This document shows positions 9,855 to 20,388 of a DNA stretch of 64,000 nucleotides, one piece after another. Every line of letters starts with the position of its first letter. The stretch's first letter is position 1. The notes beneath the pieces were generated by a model, which was not told where the DNA came from, searched no databases, and worked only from the letters and a program-made list of their open reading frames with translations. The stretch lies in assembly GCF_052857255.1 (NCBI RefSeq), contig NC_135500.1, forward strand, positions 104,474,048 to 104,538,047. Reading direction: 5' to 3'. The position numbers and the translations under genes were made by a program. This stretch comes from Amblyomma americanum (Eukaryota; Arthropoda; Arachnida; Ixodida; Ixodidae).

Positions 9855-11690
9855 TACGACCACATAAGTCGGCACAGGACGTACTCCTCCAGCTAAACAG
9901 AGACATAATACAACCAGTCAAACACCCACACAATGACAAGGTCGTCCTGGCCTTGGACTTGAAAGGAGCCTTCCACAACGTCAAACACAGCGTCATACTG
10001 ACACACCTCAATGAAACCAACTGTGGCCGCAACACTTTCAGCTATATCAAAGACTTCCTGACCGATCGAGCCGCACTAATCAGAATCCAAGAGGAAGAAT
10101 TTGGTCCGTATCAAATGGGTACGCGGGGGACACCACAAGGCGCGGTGCTATCCCCCTACTCTTTAATTTGGCGATGCTCTATCTCCCAGACAAGTTGAAT
10201 GGTATCGAAGGCATACGGCATGCTCTGTATGCCGATGATATCACGATCTGGGCCACAGATGGAAACTTAGGGCGCATGGAGAAATGCCTGCAAACAGCCG
10301 CTCACGTAGTGGATCGCTACGCAGGGTACTGTGGTCTCCAATGCGCACCCAACAAGTCTGAGTTTGTGCACCTTAGGGCATCCCCTAAGGACACCACCCA
10401 AATACATGTCTCCTTAACAAGTGGCCCCATACACGAGGCCAAAGAGATTCGAATACTCGGGCTCTTCATCCATAACCAAAGAAGAGTAGACACAACATTG
10501 CACAAACTGCGCAAAGTTGGAGACCAAGTAGGCCGTATGGTCCGTCGCGTCTCTAACAAGAGAGGGGGTTTGCGAAGCAGGGATGCCGTGCGGCTGGCCC
10601 ATGCTTTCGTAATCAGCCGAATCAATACACTAGGCTAGCCCAAACGAAGTCGGGTCGGCACTTGCTAGCCCGCCTTCATATCCAACATGATTTTCACATT
10701 CAGGAGCGGGTCCGAGTGCCCGAACTCTGGAGACGCGCCATCAGAGTTCGGCCCCTTCATGCTAAGATGGACAAGGATGATCATAGTGGTCGTCGTCGGG
10801 CTATGGCGGAAGCCTTAGCGCACCACTATGGCAACAAACATGGTGTCCTTTACGTAGATGTAGCTGGGCCTACCCACGGGGAGTGGTACACAGCCGCGGT
10901 CATACATCAAGAAATACAGGTGGATGGGCTTTCCTTTTGAGCCCCAGGCAGAACACAAGCTGAAGAGGTTGCCATCGCCCTAGCTGCTTCTGATTCAAAA
11001 TCGGAACACATAATAACAGACTCGCGTTCGGCATGTCACAATTATGAGGGTGGCTGGATAACTCCACTATCTGAACGAATACTAAGGAACTGCAGCCGGG
11101 ATACCGATCCTACACCCCGCTGCCTGGTTTGGACTGCGGGCCATCAGGGCCTAGCAGAAAACGAAGCTGCAGACGCGGCGGCCCGAGCACTCATTCACCG
11201 GGCGTTCCCATTGGCTCCTGAGCACCTAGAACCTGAAGGAAGCTACTTACTCTCCTTCAGAGCTATCACATCTTATTATAAGGATAGGCTTCGCCTCTAC
11301 CCGGCCCCTGCAAAAGGACTGGGGAAAGAAAACGAACGCGTTCTACTCCGATTATTCACGAACACAATGCTGTGCCCGGCAGTACTAAAACACTTCGATC
11401 CCGCGTTCACTGGCAGGTGCAAACACTGTGGGGAGCTAGCCGACACGTACCACATGGTTTGGGCTTGCCAGCGTAACTCAGCTCTCTCCCCCCACCTCTA
11501 CCCTACCAGAGAGGATTGGGAGGCGGCCCTGCTTGGCTGTTCGGACCTTCAGTCCCAAAAGGCTTTGGTCAAGAGGGCTAAGCTGGCGGCTTCGACCAAT
11601 AGGGTCCCGGAATAAGGACTCCACCCATTGCGGGGCTCTTTAAAGAGCCTCACCTCTTTCATTAAATAAAGGCTTTTCACCACCACCACC
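9855..11690 (+). pseudogene. I-group LINE: RT, RNase H and finger; 5'-truncated
   Basis: Encodes the C-terminal half of a non-LTR retrotransposon polyprotein. The RT blocks are SAQDVLLQLNR, VVLALDLKGAFHNVKH, TRGTPQGAVLSP and YADD at 10228-10239, with GLQCAPNKSE and IRILGLFI downstream. RNase H shows YVDVAGP, EEVAIALAA, ITDSRSAC and WTAGHQGLAENEAADAAA. The finger is CKHCGELADTYHMVWAC. Lesions are a one-base loss near 10158 (frame change inside LSPLLF), a large deletion at about 10628, and TGA 10938-10940. The ORF ends at TAA 11613-11615. The 3' UTR has AATAAA at 11665-11670 and a (CAC)n tail to 11690. It is the closest relative of 3470-3906. Confidence 0.85.
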
Positions 11691-11691
11691 G

Positions 11692-11763
11692 ACCAGGTTC
11701 GAACTCGAGTACTCCGGATAAGTAAGTAACCGAGCGGCTTAACCACTGAGCCATCGCGCGGCC
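11692..11763 (-). mobile_element. tRNA-like SINE head fragment
   Basis: The reverse strand reads gatggctcagtggttaagc followed, about 30 nt later, by gagttcgaacctgg. The spacing suits pol III A and B boxes. The acceptor stem and body do not pair into an intact tRNA, so this is probably a head from a SINE related to the main family, joined to the LINE tail. Confidence 0.5.
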
Positions 11764-11765
11764 AG

Positions 11766-12945
11766 ATTCGCGAATGCGAAATGAATTGAGCGTTTAGCGA
11801 AGTTGTTTTCACCTACGCTTCCGATATATTCGAATAACAGCGTGTATGGATTGCAACGTGTACATTCGTTTGGTACCACCCGCATCCGTCTGCGGCCACT
11901 GGTTCGACCGCCACGGCCTTCCGAAGGTCACCTCCGTTATGGTTTCGAGGACTGAAGGTCGTCCAAATCTACGCATCTCTCACACGCAAACAAGGCTTCA
12001 ACTCGACTAACACATTTGTCAGGCAAATCGTGCTGATTTGTTTGCCACAGCTCCGAAGGCTGTGGTACGCTAAACGGGTGCATGGACGCAATTTGGTCAC
12101 CAATAGCGACCTGAAGTGGCGCCAGTCTCAGCGCCCGCTGAGACTGTACATATATAGCAGAACGCCAACAGAGGCGGCCAACCGGCCGCCGTGCCGGTCC
12201 GACAACTTCGTGAGCGTAGTCACGTAGTGGGGAACCTGATTTTGCACGATGCTGCAGCAATGTGATCACATTACCAGCCACCTTGCAATCTCGGACGGAG
12301 AAGAAACGTTCGAACGAGAGTGGTCAAAACTCACGCTTTTATAACATTGGCACTAGGTATGTGCCACTGAAGAGGCAGATAGTAACACTCGGCGCTGCGG
12401 TCACGAACACGCCGATAACAAAAATGCCAGGTGAATTCCCAAAGCACGACGCCGCCCCAGCCGGCGGTGCGAGTTTCGCCGCTCCGGTGACGCCATTGTG
12501 CTACTCTGATTTGCTTGCGACTGAAGGTTGTTACTAAAGAAAACTTCATGCACTACTTTCGTTTTGTTGCTTATCAGTACACTCGTTGCAGCAGCGATGG
12601 CGTAACATGTACGAAGTCTGTACTTAGAATCATCGCTTCTCATCGGCGTCTTGGCAGGAGAATTTACTGCGTTTATTTAGTTTCCGATAATGTCGCACGT
12701 TCCAGGTCGTCAGTCTCATGGGTGCAAATAATGAGGACGTTATCGTTGTCACGACCATATTTATAGATACTTGTTCTACGCAGCAAGAAACACGATACCT
12801 AAAACTATCCGTCAACAAGATAACACACGCGTGCACTACAAACACGTGAAAGCACACACAAAAGAGCACGTACTAGAGATGCTATAGAGAGTGTGAACGA
12901 AACCAAAAACGAGTCGCAAGGAAGTGCGCAAATTAGTGTGTCGTC
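11766..12945. other. No gene recognised
   Basis: Contains a short perfect inverted repeat near 12123-12142 (gtctcagcg/cgctgagac) and otherwise unrecognised sequence. Open frames here lack similarity to any element in the window. Confidence 0.45.
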
Positions 12946-14450
12946 AAGGAGGAGGAAAAACTTTTATTGCGCTCTCAAATTTGTTTTTCATAGCTTCAGA
13001 TGGTGTCTTTGTTCTTCGGCTGACACTCCGTCTTGTTACAGTGATGGGGCACTAGTCTAAGGCTCCATTGAGTATGGCTGCGCCTTACACTCTTTATCAA
13101 ACCCTTTTGAGTCTCCAGGTGTGTGCTGGTCAGCATACCCTCCCACTGTTCTATATTCGGGTCACTGGCTATCATAATGGTCGGCGGCTTTATTCTTTGA
13201 CAGGCCCATGACGTATGATAGAGTGTTCGTTTGTCACCACATCATAGGAATCTTGCCTCGTACTGTGTAGGAAACATTTTGCTTAATATATTTAGGTTGG
13301 GGAAGGCGTCTGGATTATTCTCTATGCGGGTACGTCTTCCCTGCTTTGTCTTGCATTGAGTGGTTAATATCCTCTTCCTAAACCTTTGTAGTAATTCAGT
13401 TTGTCTAATATTTTAGGATTACTGGTTTGGGTTCCTCGTAGCTTTATGCATAGGGTGCTCGGCTTGTATGCCCTCGAGTCTCTCTATCAGCCACTTGATT
13501 TCCTTTACCGTTGTATGCCCTGGTATCCAGATAATTATGTGTTTAATGTTATTGTCGGCTGGGTGGGTGTGTGTAGTGCGAAGTGCTCTGCTCCGTATTC
13601 TGCCATTCATGTAATCCGACTTGCCGTTTGCGAGTACGTTACGATTTTCAGGGATCTGCCAGTACCTTTGCCTTCCAAGGATGGTAGAGCTGTCGCCGTC
13701 TCTACCACTTCCACTACCGCGCAGTCCTTCAGTGACGCGCTTGTCACTTCTTGCAGGTTTTCGTTTCAACTGTAGCGACTGCGCCATTGTGGTGGTCGTA
13801 CCTCGCAGCGTCGGTGTATGCAACGTTGCTTTTCTCCTCTAACCTTTTTTGCATGTGTTCGTCCCTAGGCTCTCTTCTTGCCTTATGTAAATTAAGATCC
13901 ATATTGTTTGGTATCGGCGCGACATGTATTCTGATCCGATACTCTTCAGGTATCTCTTCTGTGGCCTCGAGTTCCTTTATTGTAGTTCTTCGTTGCAGTA
14001 TCTCCTTAAGAGTACCTTTCCTGCTTTGGTTTGTTTTAGGCTTTGGATTTGGTTGCTCATTATTTCCTCCTTTAGCTCGGCAAAAGTATTATATATCTTT
14101 AGCGGTAATAGTTTTTCGGTTGATATGCATTGTGGCAGGTGTAATGCTGTTTTGTATGCCTGCCTTATTATGGCCTCAATTTATTGCTCTTCCTGCTTAT
14201 TGTAGCTGTGATAGGGGAGGCTGTATGATATTCTGCTGATTACAAGGCTTGTGACCAGCTGGAGCGTGTCTTCCTCCCTCATTCCCTGTCTTCTGTCGGA
14301 TGCCCTGTTTATCAAGCGGTCTACTTGCTTCGTGGTGTTTTTGAGCAGCGCTAGACTGTGGTTGCATCTTTGTTTGGACTAGAGCCGCATTCCTAATATT
14401 CTTACGGTTGTCTTATCTGATATTGGCATCCCCTCTAGATAAACCAGCCA
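12946..14450 (-). pseudogene. Old 5'-truncated I-group LINE: thumb, RNase H, finger
   Basis: A diverged relative of 20326-23945, reading right to left. From 14446 it has YLEGMPISD and VRILGM, then VISRISYSLPYH, YKTALHLPQC, IPNNMDLNLH and the decayed RNase H with IIIWIPGHTTV. It ends with CGDKRTLYHTSWACQRI and an open tail to TGA at 12996-12998. Multiple stops and frameshifts interrupt it, for example in the RNase H region around 13420-13850. A TTTATT near 12963 complements a poly(A) signal. The RT catalytic core is missing because truncation falls just after it. Confidence 0.75.
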
Positions 14451-14458
14451 AGAGCACC

Positions 14459-14459
14459 C

Positions 14460-14496
<37 letters not shown>

Positions 14497-14797
14497 TGGT
14501 TTTTGGGGGAAAGGAAATGGCGCAGTATCTGTCTCATATATCGTTGGACACCTGAACCGCGCCGTAAGGGAAGGGATAAAGGATTGAGTGAAAGAAGAAA
14601 GGAAGAAGAGGTGCAGTAGTGGAGGGCTCCGGAATAATTTCGACCACCTGGGGATCTTCAACGTGCACTGACATCGCACAGCACACGGGCGCCTTAGCGT
14701 TTTTCCTCCATAAAAACGCAGCCGCCGCGGTCGGGTTCGAAGCCGGGAAATCCGGATCAGTAGTCGAGCGCCCTAACCACTGAGCCACCACGGCGGG
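14459..14797 (-). mobile_element. SINE, full length with (AAT)n tail
   Basis: The complement of the full SINE. The ATT tail appears as (AAT)n at 14460-14496, then the body, then the head with the complement of the B box near 14733-14745 (gggttcgaagcc) and 'tgagccaccacggcgg' at 14783-14798. It is inserted exactly at the truncated 5' end of the LINE. Confidence 0.85.
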
Positions 14798-14799
14798 GC

Positions 14800-15104
14800 A
14801 GGGGCACCCTAGTGCGGCCAAACAATTTAGGGGAATGACACAATTAGGGACGGCAGCTTTCCTATAATTGCCATGAAAAGCTGTCGCCGAGTGTGCGCTT
14901 GGCGGCATGTACTAGACTGTCACTGGAATGGTGGCAGTTAAATTATTCCGGAGGCCTCCACTACGACACATATTTCTTCTTTTCTCCTTTCACTCCCTCC
15001 TTTATCCCTTCCCCTAATGCGCGGTTCAGATGTCCGCCTATATATGAGAGAGATACTGCGAAACAGCCTTTCCCCCAAAATCAAATTTCAATATAAGATG
15101 GCAC
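14800..15104 (+). repeat. Composite repeat: unknown 135 bp plus SINE 3' half
   Basis: 14800-14940 ('gcaccctagtgcggccaaac' ... 'cactggaatggtgg') is followed directly by a SINE 3' half (14942-15085) and 'aatttcaatataagatggcaccc'. The same arrangement occurs inverted at 33976-34290. So this is a repeat family in its own right, in which a SINE tail is fused to other sequence. Confidence 0.65.
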
Positions 15105-15388
15105 CCGCCGCGGTGGCTCAGTGGTGAGGGCGCTCGGCTACTGATCGGAAGTTCCTGGGTTCGAACCCGACAGCGGCGGTTGCGTTTTTATGGAGGAAAA
15201 ATACTAACACGCCCGAGTGCTGTGCAATGCCAGTGCACGTTAAAAATCCCCAGGTGGTCGAAATTATTCCGGAGCCCTCCACTACGGCACCTCTTTCTTC
15301 CTTTCTTCTTTCACTCCCTCCTTTATCTCTTCCCTTGCGGCGCGGTTCAGGTGTGCAACGATATATGAGACACATACTGCGCCAGTAA
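15105..15388 (+). mobile_element. SINE copy
   Basis: A complete head ('cgccgcggtggctcagtgg') with the B box GGTTCGAACCC near 15159-15169, and a body to 'gatactgcgccag'. The ATT tail is replaced abruptly by the LINE fragment that follows. Confidence 0.85.
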
Positions 15389-15389
15389 A

Positions 15390-15545
15390 GTTTGAGCATT
15401 AGAATCGAAGGGGCAGCATGTTAGTATTCGGACTGCTTGATTTTGAGCTTCTTGTAACGGTGTCAAATGTGTATTGAAGGTGTTACCCCAGCATTTTATA
15501 CATAAAGGGAGATAGGAATGAATGAACGATATATACATACATCGA
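15390..15545 (-). pseudogene. CR1/Jockey-like RT thumb fragment
   Basis: The reverse frame contains IHSYLPLCIKCWGNTFNTHL and LQEAQNQAVRILTCCPF, matching the block IYCxxxWGNTYxTxLxPxxxLQKRAIRIIT in the CR1-like element at 45446-46069. It is a fragment of about 45 codons without catalytic motifs. Confidence 0.65.
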
Positions 15546-16428
15546 ACATCGGATTCACATTTCAAAAAATGAAACAGAACCTTTCGCTGATCGAGGGAAG
15601 TGACATCATTGTCTCGCGTCGCAAGTACCTGCGGGCGATCAAGGAATTCTGAGGTCAGGGCAGGTGCGAGTCGTTCCTTGCTTATTTTCTTACGCAGCAC
15701 GTTTAGACTAGCTTCACATAGAGCTTGATGTTAACGTTGCAACCACGTAGTTGTAGCAGTGAGTGTTGCTTCAGAATAACACATTTCAAAGAAATCGTCT
15801 TAACCGCGTTGCTTTTGACGACCTTTTGCGTAGAGGTGACGTTTCACTTCCAGTTTTTCGCTAAGTTTGGGTGAGGCGCGGGTCTGCATGGCTCAGATTT
15901 AATCGCTAAATCGCAATTGGTGCGGCAAGCAAAAACAACAAAAGTACCAAAAATCTCGTAGCACTGCAAAGGGTAGTGCCATTCGGTCGTCACCGCAGGA
16001 TAGAATAAACACCCACTGTACACTGCCCGTTGCTCCGATAGAGTGAGTTATTGGCGCTACTGCTGCGAACGTTGGGAATTTTTGTTCGCAGTCGCCGCAA
16101 CTGAAGAGATTTCAAATGTTGTCAAATTATTAAAGTGCCCCATGCAAACAAACTGTTATTATAAACTGATACTAAGAAATGAAGCGCCAACAGAGACAAT
16201 ACGTAAGAAGTGACTGGCTACCAAATGCCGCCTGGGCGCCAAATATAAGCTGAACATGAAACCAATAAAGCCGAGATAATTTTTTTTCTCGATTTTCTTT
16301 GAGTGGTGTTTGATGAGACAGTGGTCAGCAGTGTGTTTCTTTCAGTGCAATGCCTTCTTACTTCCTGCAGTGTGTTTGTTTATACACACAAGCATTAACT
16401 TGTGCACTCGGTTGTTTTGCATTCACAG
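15546..16428. other. No feature recognised before the transposase exon
   Basis: Unrecognised sequence. The last part ends in a good splice acceptor context, a pyrimidine-containing stretch then 'gcattcacag' at 16419-16428, directly before transposase coding sequence. An upstream exon could therefore lie in or beyond this interval. Confidence 0.4.
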
Positions 16429-17410
16429 GTGCATTATCTACCTAGATGAAACCTGGGTCAAAGCAGGACACACAGAAGAATACGTCTGGCAGGACAATAC
16501 TGATAATTCATCTCAGGATGCCATCCTGAAAGGATTAACAACAGGATTGGCTGCGCCTTCGGGCAAACGGGCCTGCTTGATCCTTGTACATGCCGAGAGC
16601 AGTGCAAATGGATGCGTGCAAAACGCTGCTGATTTCTTCAGAACAAAAAAGGGAAACCACGTTAACTACCACTCTGAGATGGATGGCAACTACTTTGAGA
16701 AGTGGTTCACCGACAAGCTTTTGCCAAACATCCTGGCCAATTGCATTGTCGTCATGGACACTGCTCCATATCATAGCGTGGCTCTTGAAAAACACGTACC
16801 AAGTCTCTGGGCAAAGCTGATATTCATCTTTAGGCCACAAAGAAAGGTGTTCAATGGTCACAGGACATGGTGAGGGGAGAGCAGCTGGAGCTTGTCCTGT
16901 TGTGTTCTTGCGCCTCTTTCGTTCTTGTTCTTTTCGCGCCGTCCTGACATATCCAGAAGCTATGCACCGACTAGCCCAAAGCAAAGTACTTCTTAAACTA
17001 CTTCTTTTTCTCAAAAGGTAAACACGCCAACTGTTGTGTTCCACATCGACACCCTGGTGGCTAACCATGGCCACGAAGTGCTTCGCTTACCACCATGCCG
17101 CTACGAGTTCAATCCTTTTGAACTTGTCTGGGGCCAGGGGAAGGGATACATCGCACGTCGCAACAACTGTTTCAATTTTGCTGAAGTGGAAAAGCTCCTG
17201 CCGGAAGCACTGGCGTATGTAAGCCAGGAAAACTGGCAAACCTCTTGTGTTCATGCAGAGCAAGTTGAGGCTGAAACATGGCAACGCGATAGTATTACTG
17301 ACGCTGAAATTGGGCCGGTTTTCTTCAGCATTTGTGACTCGTGCAGCTCACCTTGTGATGAGTTCAGCGCTAATTTCAGTGATGAAGTGGCATCGAGGAA
17401 TTTGTCTTGA
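16429..17410 (+). pseudogene. IS630/mariner-like DDE transposase, intron-bearing, broken
   Basis: A DDE-type transposase remnant. The first segment (16429 to about 16810) has YLDETWVKAGH with Asp at 16445-16447, LTTGLAAPSGKRACLILVH and VVMDTAPYHS with Asp at 16757-16759. Near 16815 the frame shifts, and the other frame continues KADIHL-TAG-ATKKGVQWSQDMV, so there is also a stop. The third segment follows an acceptor-like ttctttttctcaaaag ending 17017. It reads VNTPTVVFHIDTL, then LPPCRYEFNPFELVWGQ with the expected Glu at 17120-17122, and ends TGA 17408-17410. The order D-D-E and the 'xNPIExxW'-type block suit the IS630/Tc1-mariner superfamily. The N-terminal DNA-binding exon and the terminal repeats were not found. 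Confidence 0.75.
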
Positions 17411-17439
17411 AATGAATGTCTAATACACATGCTACTGAG

Positions 17440-19310
17440 AAGAGAGAGATGACTCGTCAGCATGCTGTGATCGCCTTTGTGCGTATGTGGGTAGAAATCT
17501 GCAAATATGTGTGCATGTGGGTTTGTGTTGACGAGTCTACCAAAGAAAAAGAGAGGACTCATCGGCATGCTGTGATCACGTTTGTGCGTGTGTGAGTGGA
17601 AACGTAAAAATATGTGAGCATGTCGGTGTGCGTTGACGAGTCTACCGAGGAAAGAGAGAGGACTCATCGGCATGCAATGATCGCCTTCGTGCGTGTGTGG
17701 GTGGAAACGCAAAAATATGTGTGCTTGTGGGGGTGTGTGTTGGTTAGTCTACCGAGGAAAGAGAGACGACTCATCGGCATGCTGTGATCACCTTTGTGCG
17801 TGTGGGTGTGTGAATAATATTAATTGGTTTTGGGGAAAAGAAATAGAGCGGTATCTCTCTCAGATATTGTTAGACACTTGAACCGCGCGTATGGGAAGAG
17901 AGAAAGGATGGAGCGAAAGAAGAAAGGAAGTGAGAGGTGCCGTAGTGGAGAGCTTTGGAATAATTTCGACCACCTGGGGATCTTTAACGTGCACTGACAT
18001 CGCACAGCACACGGGCGCCTTAGCGTTTTTCCTCCATAAAAAAGCAGCCGCCGCGGTCGGGCTCGAACCCGGGAACTCCGGATCAGTAGCCGAGCGCCCT
18101 AACCAGTGAGCCACCGCGGCGGGTATGTGTGCTGGAAACGTAAAAATTTGTACGTTTGGAAACGTAAAAATATGTGTGCATGTGGGTGTGTGTGTGTTGG
18201 TCAGTCTACTGAGGAAAGAGAGAGGACTCATCGGCATGCTGTGATCGCATTTGTGCGTGTGTGGGTGGAAAGCTGAAAATATGTGGGCATGTGGGTGTGT
18301 GTTACGAGTATACCGAGGAAAGAGAGAGGACTCATCGGCATGCTGTAATTGCCTTTGTGGGTGTGTGGGTGGAAAATTGAAAATATATGTGCATGTTGGT
18401 GTGCGTTACGAGTATACCGAGGAAAGAGAGAGGACTCATCGGCATGCTGTAATCGCCTTTGTGGGTGTGTGGGTGGAAAATTGAAAATATATGTGCATGT
18501 GGGTGTGTGTGTGTGTTGGTCAGTCTACCGAGGAAAGAGAGAGGACTCATCGGCATGCTGTGATCACCTTTGTGCGTGTATGGTTGGAAACGTAAAAATA
18601 TGTGTGCATGTGGGTGTGTGTTGACGACTCTACCAAGGAAAGAGAGAGGACTCATCGGCATGCTGTGATCGCCTTTGTGCGTGTGTGGGTGGAAAGCTGA
18701 AAATATGTGGGCATGTGGGTGTGTTGACGAGTCTCCCGAGGAAAGAGAGAAGACTCATCGGCATGCTGCGATCACCTTGGTGTGTGTGTGGGTGAAAAGA
18801 TGAAAATATGTGTGCATGTGGGTGTGCGTTACGAGTATACCGAGGAAAGAGAGAGGACTCATCGGCATGCTGTAATCGCCTTTGTGCGTGTGTGGGTGGA
18901 TAATTGAAAATATATGTGCATGTGGGTGTGTGTGTGTGTGTTGGTCAGTCTACCGAGGAAAGAGAGAGGACTCATCGGCATGCTGTGATCACCTTTGTGC
19001 GTGTATGGTTGGAAACGTAAAAATATGTGTGCATGTGGGTGTGCGTTGACGAGTCTACCGAGGAAACAAAGAGGACTCATCGGCATGCTGTGATCGCCTT
19101 TGTGCGTGTGTGGGTGGAAAGCTGAAATTATGTGGGCATGTGGGTGTGTGTTGACGAGTCTTCCGAGGAAAGACAGAAGAGTCATCGGCATGCTGTGATC
19201 ACCTTCATGCGTGTGTGGGTAGAAAGGTGAAAATCTGTGTGCCTGGGGGTGCGTGTGTTGGTCAGTCTACTGAGGAAAGAGAGAGGACTCATCGGCGTGC
19301 TGTGCTTAGT
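17440..19310. repeat. Minisatellite, about 15 units of 97-117 bp
   Basis: Units are anchored by 'actcatcggcatgctgtgat' and contain 'tttgtgcgtgtgtgggtgga', 'aaaatatgtg.gcatgtgggtgtg' and 'cgaggaaagagag'. Anchors fall near 17455, 17559, 17666, 17772, 18230, 18335, 18432, 18549, 18652, 18757, 18857, 18971, 19079, 19185 and 19290. Length variation lies mostly in the TG run. A SINE splits the array at 17817-18124. Several unit lengths are multiples of three, so long stop-free frames arise on both strands. I do not consider them genes. Confidence 0.9.
17817..18124 (-). mobile_element. SINE inserted in the minisatellite
   Basis: The complement of a full SINE. It runs from 'attggttttggggaaaagaa' to 'tgagccaccgcggcggg', with the B-box complement gggctcgaaccc near 18059-18070. 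Repeat sequence continues on both sides, so the insertion postdates the array. Confidence 0.85.
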
Positions 19311-20325
19311 CTTGTCTGTGCATGTGAGTAAAAGCACATGCTCATTAGCACCAAATTGCATCGGACAGTAACTTGTAGTGTATGTGTTGAGGTGAATGTG
19401 AAAGACGTGGTGGTGGTGGCGGAGGAGGAGGTGGTGGCGGTGGTGCGTGGTTGGGTTAATAGTGTCTGTACACAAGTAGAATTTGTAAGGGAGTACAAAT
19501 AGTACTATTTTCAATTAGAATATGAATAGTGGTACACGTCGCAAATGTGTTCAGTTTTTAGAACATCCGCTGCAGAAAAGTACAGTGGAGCTTATTCAAG
19601 CGTGGCGTCAATTATTCGAAAAGTATCTCAAAATTTGAGACCACATTCAGTTCGTTTAAACTATTTTTTTAACCTGTACTGCTTGATTGGTTAGACTAAT
19701 TGAACATGAATTTATTGAATTTGGCTGTGCAAAAACTTCGAAAATTAACACACCGCTAGGAATGAGCCTCATTCTTTGTGTCAGGGTTGGGAATGATTTG
19801 GATGTTTGTCTGATCTTTATATCCTGAAAAGGGAGTCCTGGTGTGGTGTTGTCTTGCATTTATATCAATCTCTGGCCATTTTGACATATTGTGCAATGCT
19901 GCAGCGCCAGTGTTGAGGTAGCCAGTACTCTATGTTTTGTCCTTAATTTTATTGAGGGTGTGAATGATTTAAAGCTGGCTCTTGCTCGGTTCAGTATGAA
20001 TTTGTTTGTTTCGAGTCATGTCTTTGTTATTACATGTCCAAGGAATTTGATTCTGTTGACTGAAAATGCCCTTCTTTTTGAACGCCGTCCAGACATTGGT
20101 CAGGTGCTCGTTGTAAGAAATAATGTTCGATGGCCTAGATATATATTTTTTTTAAATTTCGGGCGCACTTGACTGATTGTGTGTGTGTACCTCCGCTGCA
20201 CATGTCCTTTAATTTGTATGCACTGTGATGCATGCGACTGACTGTTTCCAGAATAAATCATTTCTCGCAAACACTGCGGCGTCAACATTCCTTATTGTCC
20301 TGTCTCACTTATTGTTTGCTCTTTC
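19311..20325. other. No gene recognised
   Basis: Contains a GGT/GGC-rich tract near 19408-19450. Otherwise AT-rich, with no supported frame or repeat. Confidence 0.45.
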
Positions 20326-20388
20326 GAAGGAAGGAAGGAAGGAAAATGATTATTGAGCTCTAGAGAGTAGGTGAGCAATTTGGCGGAG

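Noticed and set aside
13751..14239. 162-residue hydrophobic plus-strand frame resembling a membrane protein
   Set aside because: It is antisense to a decayed LINE whose thumb and RNase H motifs are readable on the other strand.
18332..19191. Long open frames with repeating protein motifs on the minus strand
   Set aside because: They are produced by the minisatellite. The unit has no stop on either strand and comparable frames appear in other phases, so there is no evidence of coding.
17440..19310. Resemblance to a CRISPR array (regular repeat spacing)
   Set aside because: Units are continuous tandem repeats of about 105 bp without unique spacers, and the genome is animal.
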